A stretch of DNA of 22,094 bases from CAVRZY01 sp963725415. GTDB lineage: Bacteria; Acidobacteriota; Terriglobia; Bryobacterales; Bryobacteraceae. Below the pieces are notes generated by a model. The model had not been told where the DNA came from. It saw only the letters and a list, made by a program, of their open reading frames with translations, and searched no databases. Position numbers and translations under genes: made by a program. Below, piece by piece: positions 13,961-22,094 of this stretch (positions are counted from its first letter, which is position 1; the number at the start of each line of letters is the position of its first letter). The stretch is from the NCBI GenBank assembly GCA_963725415.1, contig CAVRZY010000177.1, positions 1-22,094 on the forward strand. Direction: 5' to 3'.

Positions 13961-14043
13961 ACCCAAATCCTCGGATCCGGGATTCAGTTCAACCCCGATT
14001 CTGCCGCGGCTTACGCGCGACAGGAATCCTTAGTTTGTTAGGC
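13961..14043 (-). repeat. attC plus conserved cassette head, copy 3
   Basis: attC from GTTCAAC (13987-13993) to GTTAGGC (14037-14043). The stem carries one change (CTGCCGCG against CTGTCGCG). The head is shared with 5365-5405 and 12579-12615. GGATTCAGTTCAAC pairs with GTTGAACTAAATCC (13233-13246) at the opposite end of the cassette. Confidence 0.83.
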
Positions 14044-14072
14044 GGCCGAGAAGAGCTCCTGGGCCCACACTG

Positions 14073-14591
14073 TCACTTCGCTGGCCTGTTCAATCGCTGT
14101 CGTCTATTCCTTTCCCACCAGCCGCGCCACTTTTTCTGCTCTTTGCCAAAATCCTGGCCGGTGATACCACGGAGTGCCTTTTCTGCTTCGCTATCGACGA
14201 AGAAGCACTCGCCGCTGCAAAAGAGAAAGAACTGCCCCTGGGCCTGTACCTTGGTTTCGACGCCGCCGCTGGGGCTTACCATCTTCGCCAGGGTTTGATC
14301 CGCCAAGAGATCTATCAGTTGGGGTACGGCAGACACCGCGCGCCTGCCCATTTCCCCAAGGGAACCAGCAGCCTCAAATCGAGCAAACGGAGAAGCAGAG
14401 TACAGAGCTAGGACCTTTTCTCTGACACTGGCGGGAGTGTCTGAGGGAATCTCTTCCTTAGGAGTCATCTTCAAGAGCGAGCCATTTCCAAGAACGACCG
14501 AGGCAGTTTTCGGAGCCTCGGAAGACGCAACAGTCGGCGGCATCGATGCAATAAGCAGGACGCAGATTGGAGTGATCGATAAGGATCTCAT
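14073..14591 (-). CDS. Secreted HEAT-repeat-like protein
   Basis: 172 aa, starting with a signal peptide (MRSLSITPICVLLIASMPPT, cleavage near VAS-S). A helical region (SPFARFEAAGSLGEMGRRAV, SAVPQLIDLLAD) has the DA/A..ALG...A.PAL pattern of a HEAT repeat, and a second half contains SEAEKALRGITGQDFG and WRGWWER, the usual ending of HEAT-repeat proteins of planctomycete/acidobacterial type. Probably a periplasmic protein-binding scaffold; partner unknown. AGGAGG gives an excellent start at 14591, and a longer in-frame start at 14633 is rejected. It follows the small membrane protein by 22 nt in the same cassette. Confidence 0.7.
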   Translation of the reverse strand: MRSLSITPICVLLIASMPPTVASSEAPKTASVVLGNGSLLKMTPKEEIPSDTPASVREKVLALYSASPFARFEAAGSLGEMGRRAVSAVPQLIDLLADQTLAKMVSPSGGVETKVQAQGQFFLFCSGECFFVDSEAEKALRGITGQDFGKEQKKWRGWWERNRRQRLNRPAK

Positions 14592-14613
14592 GTGTACCCC
14601 TCCTTTTGGAGCC

Positions 14614-14769
14614 TCAGCAGTACCCATAGGCAATGGGCCCGTTGAGGAAGTTGTTGATATACCGAGTGTTCAGCGCGGCAAAGAAGAGGGCGGCGGCGAC
14701 GGCTACGCCCCACGCCAGCAGTTGCCGGCTACAACTGCGCCGACACACCTGAAGAATCCACGTGTCCAT
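14614..14769 (-). CDS. Small single-helix membrane protein, 51 aa
   Basis: From ATG 14769: MDTWILQVCRRSCSRQLLAW, then a hydrophobic helix (GVAVAAALFFAAL) and NTRYINNFLNGPIAYGYC, stop at 14614. AAGGAGG lies 9 nt upstream and only about 8 nt inside the cassette boundary (GTTAGAC, 14795-14789), the placement expected for the first gene of a cassette. The polar C-terminus would face the periplasm if the basic N-terminus stays inside. Likely co-transcribed with the secreted HEAT-like protein. No known family. Confidence 0.65.
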   Translation of the reverse strand: MDTWILQVCRRSCSRQLLAWGVAVAAALFFAALNTRYINNFLNGPIAYGYC

Positions 14770-14788
14770 GGTTCCCGCCTCCTTGTCC

Positions 14789-14857
14789 GTCTAACTCAGA
14801 GCATTTTTAAAGTGATGCGCTATATTCGCGCCTACTCAAAAACTGCCCGCCCGTTCA
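14789..14857 (-). other. Probable attC (AT-rich), right-most of the array
   Basis: GTCTAAC (14789-14795) fits RYYYAAC. GAGCATTTTTAAAGTGATGCGC and GCGCCTACTCAAAAACTGCCC form an imperfect stem round a TATATTC loop. The other core, GTTCAAT (14851-14857), is off consensus. Different in base composition from the other sites; an attI cannot be excluded. Confidence 0.5.
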
Positions 14858-14923
14858 ATTTGGAAGTACTCCGACGTGCGCCGCCGAGTGCCAGTATGCT
14901 AACGAATTCACTGCGACAGCCCA

Positions 14924-16256
14924 CTAGCAGGATGCTGAAATAGTAACTGTGACGACGAGGTCTTGCCTTGCAAGTCGTTTTTCAGAGTATTTGCTCCGAT
15001 AGGAGAGAGCTGAGTCGTAAGCGAAAAGGGCCTATTGGGGCCTCATTTTTATCCCGGCGACCCTTTTTGGGCCGTCCGGGCGCACTTCTCCCTCGATACT
15101 TCCTCAGGTAACCGCCGCCGCCAAGTTGCGGATGCGGACCAGATTGTAGGCGGCCGCCGCCAGAGTGAACATCCAGCGCACCAACTCCAGTCCCCGATAC
15201 CGCAGCTTCCTCATTCCTCCCACCGTCTTCATCCACCCGAAGATCTCCTCGACCCGCTTGCGCTTCCGCTGGCTGATGAGGTAGCCGGCCTGCCGGGTGG
15301 TGCGAGCATCGATCGCGCTCCTACGATTCTTGTTGTTCTGCGCCACGTGCGGCGTCACCTTCAGGTTCCGGGCCTCGGCTACAAACTCGGCCGTGTCATA
15401 GTTCTTATCTGCCCCCAGGGTCACGCGGTGATCGCCGGGAATCGCCTCCGCCATCAGCAGGGCGGCGTCCCGCTCGGCTGTGCCGTTGGCCAGCAGTACT
15501 TCCGCGTTGACCACCAGCCCGTGGCGGTTCTCCATCAGCACATGCCCGCTGTAGCTCAGCTTGGCTTCCTTGCCCGCTCCCTTCCGAGCCAGCAAGGCGT
15601 CCGGGTCGGTCGTGGAGCAGTGTGTCTGGTTGCTGCGCTTCTCGCCGTGAAAGTCCACCGTGGGATTGCCCGGATCGTCCGCCGGCGGCTGCTCCTCGTG
15701 GTCTGCCCGTTTGAAGCTCTTCAGGCTCGCCCAGGCCTCCAGCAGCGTGCCGTCCACCGTAAAATGCTCGTCGGAAACCAGCTCCGAAGCTTTGGCCTCT
15801 TGCAGCACCAACTGGAACAAGAGCTTGGCGACATCGGCTTCCAGCAGGCGGTCGCGATTCTTGCTGAAGACCGTTGCGTCCCAGACCGGCTCGTCCATGT
15901 TCAATCCCACGAACCAGCGGAACAACAGGTTATAGTCCAGTTGCTCCATCAGCATCCGCTCGCTGCGGATGGTGTAGAAGATCTGCAGCAGAAGCGCCCG
16001 CAGCAGCCTCTCCGGCGGGATCAAGGGCCGCCCAATCTCGGAATACATGGCCGAGAACTCGGCCGACAATTGGTTGAGAATGCGGTCCGTCATCTGGCGG
16101 ATCGCCCGCAGCGGGTGGTCCTGGGGAACTCGCTGTTCCAGCGAGAGGTAGCTGAACATGGCCGATTGCTGGAGGTCTGTGCCGCGCATAGATAAAACAA
16201 TTATACAACAAAATGTTTTATTCGTAACCTCCGAGACTTACTTTTTCAGCACCCTG

Positions 16257-16260
<4 letters not shown>
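14924..16260 (-). mobile_element. IS5-family insertion sequence
   Basis: Ends CTAGCAGGATGCTGAAATAG (14924 on) and, inverted, CTAGCAGGGTGCTGAAAAAG (16260 downward) match over 23 bp with two mismatches. CTAG at both outer ends could be a 4-bp target duplication. About 1.34 kb, with a single intact transposase gene. It truncates the right side of the cassette array and abuts the stop codon of the neighbouring receptor gene. Confidence 0.85.
15104..16189 (-). CDS. IS5-family transposase
   Basis: 361 aa. N-terminal DUF772-type helical domain (MRGTDLQQSAMFSYLSLEQR, then RALLLQIFYTIRSERMLMEQ and LLFRWFVGLNMDEPVWDATV), followed by the DDE domain: Asp in FTVDGTLLEAWASLKSF, Asp in GADKNYDTAEFV, and Glu in KRVEEIFGWMKTVGGMRK. 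Full length, with no frame damage, and both inverted repeats present, so the element could be active. The start at 16189 gives the conserved MRGTD beginning of this subgroup. Confidence 0.92.
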   Translation of the reverse strand: MRGTDLQQSAMFSYLSLEQRVPQDHPLRAIRQMTDRILNQLSAEFSAMYSEIGRPLIPPERLLRALLLQIFYTIRSERMLMEQLDYNLLFRWFVGLNMDEPVWDATVFSKNRDRLLEADVAKLLFQLVLQEAKASELVSDEHFTVDGTLLEAWASLKSFKRADHEEQPPADDPGNPTVDFHGEKRSNQTHCSTTDPDALLARKGAGKEAKLSYSGHVLMENRHGLVVNAEVLLANGTAERDAALLMAEAIPGDHRVTLGADKNYDTAEFVAEARNLKVTPHVAQNNKNRRSAIDARTTRQAGYLISQRKRKRVEEIFGWMKTVGGMRKLRYRGLELVRWMFTLAAAAYNLVRIRNLAAAVT

Positions 16261-20171
<3,911 letters not shown>

Positions 20172-20584
20172 AATCCCTCCTCTTATTCCAACCGGGATTT
20201 CCATTTTGCCATCCTGGCCGACATCGATTATACCCCCAACCGCCTCCATCGGAGCCGTTTCTGTCATTTCTTCCATCCCGAGCGACTCCGGCAGCCCAGG
20301 AAGGGGCCAGCCCTGGCTCCTCCGGGTACGCAAAAGCCCGGAAGTGCCTAATTTCAAGCGATTTCTCGTGCACCTCTCCGTTCCCCCTCCTTCCTTCGAC
20401 CTGTTTGCTTCCCCGCCGCCGCGCCCTATCCGGTCGGCAACGGCAACGCCGGGGTGCCCTTATAGTAAATCCGGGAGGAAATGACTGGTAAGCAGGTGGA
20501 GGGGAGTTGCAGAGCCACCGGGAGATGGTGTACCGGCCTGGGCTTTCCGTCAAGCAAGACATTTGGTATGACTTTTGTTTGAAC
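20172..20584. other. Intergenic region between the receptor gene and the IS110 element
   Basis: About 410 bp upstream of the receptor start on the minus strand. A GGAGG Shine-Dalgarno for that gene is clear (about 20179-20183). No confident promoter, RNA or gene was found. The left end of the IS110 element must lie here or shortly after, but IS110 elements lack long inverted repeats, so the boundary is not visible. Confidence 0.4.
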
Positions 20585-20728
20585 GGGCACCCCGCTGCTA
20601 CGAATTGGGTGCCCTAACACTGGATGTTTGCCCAGAGTGTTTCGAGCAGCGGGATGCTTGGCTCCAGCGACGAATACTCAGAAGTCGTCTGGTCCTAGAC
20701 CACTATAAGGCTTTCGGCGGAGCCAAGC
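20585..20728 (+). ncRNA. Candidate IS110 bridge RNA
   Basis: Two stem-loops precede the transposase: GGGCACCC (20585-20592) pairing with GGGTGCCC (20607-20614), and a perfect 10-bp stem GCTTGGCTCC (20656-20665) with GGAGCCAAGC (20719-20728) closing a 53-nt loop that contains an inner TGGTC/GACCA hairpin (20690-20702). IS110 elements encode a bridge RNA of about this size in the leader upstream of the transposase, with a 5' hairpin followed by looped stems that recognise target and donor DNA. Position and shape fit; the guide bases cannot be assigned without both element ends. Confidence 0.5.
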
Positions 20729-20756
20729 GAGCTCGTTGGAAAGGAGGCATGGTAGG

Positions 20757-22094
20757 ATGTCGGAACGGTTGACGACTTCAGCTTCGGAACCGGAATGGGC
20801 GGCGTTTGCGGCGATTGATTGGGCCGACCAGAAGCACTTCTGGCGCCTGGTCCCAGCCGGCTCCCGGAAGTTTGAGCAAGGGGAACTGGAGAACACCCCG
20901 GAGGCGGTGGAGGCCTGGGCGGCCGCTCTTCAACAGCGATTTGGCGGTGGCCCCATTGCCGTATGCTTGGAACAGTCTCGCGGGGCCTTGGTGTATATGC
21001 TGAGCAAGTACGCGCACCTGGTGTTGTTCCCCGTTCACCCCACCACGGCGGCGCGCTACCGGAAGACTTTCTCGACTGCCGGCGCCAGCAACGATCCGGG
21101 CGATACGGCCTGGCTGCTGGACCTGTTGTTGCGTCACAGAGAACGACTGCGCTCGCTCCAACCGGACACCGTAGAGACCCGCCTGTTGCAGTTTCTGGTC
21201 GAGGAACGCCGGCGCATGGTGGATGAGAAGACGCGCCAGAGCAATCGCCTGACCGATTGCCTGAAACAGTATTTTCCGCAGATTTTGCGTTGGTTCGACG
21301 ACGTGACCAGTCCCCTGGTCGAGGACCTGCTGGCGCGCTGGGGCAGCTTGCGGGAACTGCAGCGGGCACACCCCGGCACGTTGCGGAAGTTCTTCCACGA
21401 GCACAACTGCCGTTCCGAGGAACGGCTGCAAGAACGCCTCACGGCCATTTACCAGGCGCTGCCCGCGACCCAGGACGCGGCGGTGGTAGAAGCCGGGGTG
21501 CTGACGGCTCGCGGGTGGGCCAAGGTGCTGGCGACGTTGCGCGACCAAATCGCCCTCCTGGAACGGCGCATCGCGGAATTGGTGTGTTCCCACCCGGACG
21601 GGGCGCTGTTCGCCTCTCTGCCCGGGGCTGGCCCAGCGCTGACGCCTCGCTTAATTGTCGCCTTCGGGACACGCCGCGAGCGCTACCAAAGCGCTTATCA
21701 GGTACAGTGCTACAGCGGGATTGCCCCGGTAACGGAGGCCAGCGGCAAAAGCCAGTGGGTCCATTTCCGCCGGGCCTGCCCCAAGTTCCTGCGCCAGACC
21801 TTTCAGGAGTTCGCTGATCACTCGATCGGCCAGTCCGAGTGGGCCCGAGCGTATTATGAACACCTTCGCCGGGACCAAAACAAACCGCACCAAGTGGCGG
21901 TCCGAGCCCTGGCATACAAATGGATTCGCATCATATTCCGCTGCTGGAAGGACGCCAAACCCTACGACGAGCAGGTCTACGTGCAGTCTGTTCGCAGGCG
22001 CAGCTCCCTGCTTGGCGCGGCTTGCCCGGCACTCACCAAGGCGGAGTGGAAAACGGAGGCTGGATTTCAAAAATTATGTGCAAATCCCTCTTGA
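20757..22094 (+). CDS. IS110-family DEDD transposase/recombinase
   Basis: 445 aa. The N-terminal RuvC-like DEDD domain has D21 (FAAIDWADQKHFW), E72 (AVCLEQSRGALVY) and D113/D116 (ASNDPGDTAWLLDLLLRH). A coiled helical middle (about 130-285) links to the C-terminal Transposase_20 domain (SLPGAGPALTPRLIVAFGTR, CYSGIAPVTEASGKSQWVHF, RRACPKFLRQTFQEFADHSI) that carries the nucleophilic serine. Members of this family recombine DNA using an RNA guide made from the element's own leader. AGGAGG (20742-20747) precedes ATG 20757; an upstream TTG at 20736 is not needed. Complete and undamaged. Confidence 0.92.
   Translation: MSERLTTSASEPEWAAFAAIDWADQKHFWRLVPAGSRKFEQGELENTPEAVEAWAAALQQRFGGGPIAVCLEQSRGALVYMLSKYAHLVLFPVHPTTAARYRKTFSTAGASNDPGDTAWLLDLLLRHRERLRSLQPDTVETRLLQFLVEERRRMVDEKTRQSNRLTDCLKQYFPQILRWFDDVTSPLVEDLLARWGSLRELQRAHPGTLRKFFHEHNCRSEERLQERLTAIYQALPATQDAAVVEAGVLTARGWAKVLATLRDQIALLERRIAELVCSHPDGALFASLPGAGPALTPRLIVAFGTRRERYQSAYQVQCYSGIAPVTEASGKSQWVHFRRACPKFLRQTFQEFADHSIGQSEWARAYYEHLRRDQNKPHQVAVRALAYKWIRIIFRCWKDAKPYDEQVYVQSVRRRSSLLGAACPALTKAEWKTEAGFQKLCANPS

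Larger units (their letters stand above)
4040..14857 (-). other. Integron cassette array without integrase (CALIN)
   Basis: Eleven attC sites or remnants can be placed at 4040, 5406/9397, 9809, 10182, 10756/11078, 11669, 12467, 12616, 13174, 13987 and 14789. In several cassettes the first bases are the reverse complement of the R'' box at the other end (for example TTAGGCCGC with GCGGCCTAA, and TTAGCCCTCA with TGAGGGCTAA). That is what cassette circularisation predicts. All cassette genes read on the minus strand. No intI and no definite attI are in the window. Confidence 0.85.
20585..22094 (+). mobile_element. IS110-family element (ends unresolved)
   Basis: Structured leader plus complete transposase gene. 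The transposase stop coincides with the last base of the window, so the right end is outside; the left end lies somewhere left of or near 20585. Confidence 0.7.

Noticed and set aside
5365..14043. Three similar repeats considered as a CRISPR array
   Set aside because: Units are about 90 bp, separated by kilobases with genes, and have attC-type core boxes and stems.
14789..14857. attI site or array promoter Pc
   Set aside because: Both arms form an imperfect stem like an attC and no clear -35/-10 pair is present, so attC was preferred; attI is left only as a possibility.
15035..16195. Plus-strand frame of 386 codons across the IS5 transposase
   Set aside because: Complement of an intact transposase with DDE motifs; the frame has no family features.
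20575..20772. 65-codon plus-strand frame upstream of the IS110 transposase
   Set aside because: Starts at TTG without a ribosome binding site, overlaps the transposase start, and is better explained as a structured leader RNA.

Overview
The window looks like chromosomal DNA of a soil acidobacterium of the Solibacter/Bryobacter type. This rests on three things: large secreted and outer-membrane proteins of the carboxypeptidase-regulatory-domain/TonB-receptor class at both ends, a beta-propeller (SBBP) protein ending in the TIGR03437 'Solibacter' C-terminal domain, and high G+C. The taxon is an inference, because no marker gene is present.

Layout. 1-3537: an intact TonB-receptor-like outer-membrane protein flanked by short palindromic repeats. 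About 3745-14857: a decayed array of integron gene cassettes without an integron integrase (a CALIN). Every cassette gene lies on the minus strand. Cassettes are bounded by attC core boxes (RYYYAAC...GTTRRRY), and I can place eleven attC sites or remnants. From the upstream (right) end leftward the cassettes carry: a small membrane protein plus a secreted HEAT-like protein; a wrecked tyrosine-recombinase gene; a four-helix membrane protein; a gene-less 97-bp cassette; relE-phd; brnT-brnA; DUF4160-DUF2442; a weak ORF; a second four-helix membrane protein; a CopG antitoxin with a truncated PIN/HicB pair; and a SelW-like gene with an in-frame UGA at its CxxU motif. 14924-16260: an IS5-type element inserted at the stop codon of a second TonB-receptor-like gene (16257-20171), which is broken by about five frameshifts. 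20585-22094: an IS110-type transposase with a structured leader that may be a bridge RNA.

The array has been a target for other elements. An ISL3-type transposon of about 3.9 kb (5459-9390) sits inside an attC site, has matching terminal inverted repeats and an 8-bp direct repeat, and carries the SBBP/TIGR03437 gene as a passenger. A 307-bp MITE splits a second attC, and a 227-bp MITE truncates the recombinase.

How it works together: toxin-antitoxin cassettes with their own promoters probably stabilise an otherwise silent array. Reverse-oriented genes often take their stop codon from, or end next to, the attC core box. The strongest novel points are the probable selenoprotein encoded in a cassette, the passenger-bearing ISL3 transposon lodged in an attC, and the candidate IS110 bridge RNA.
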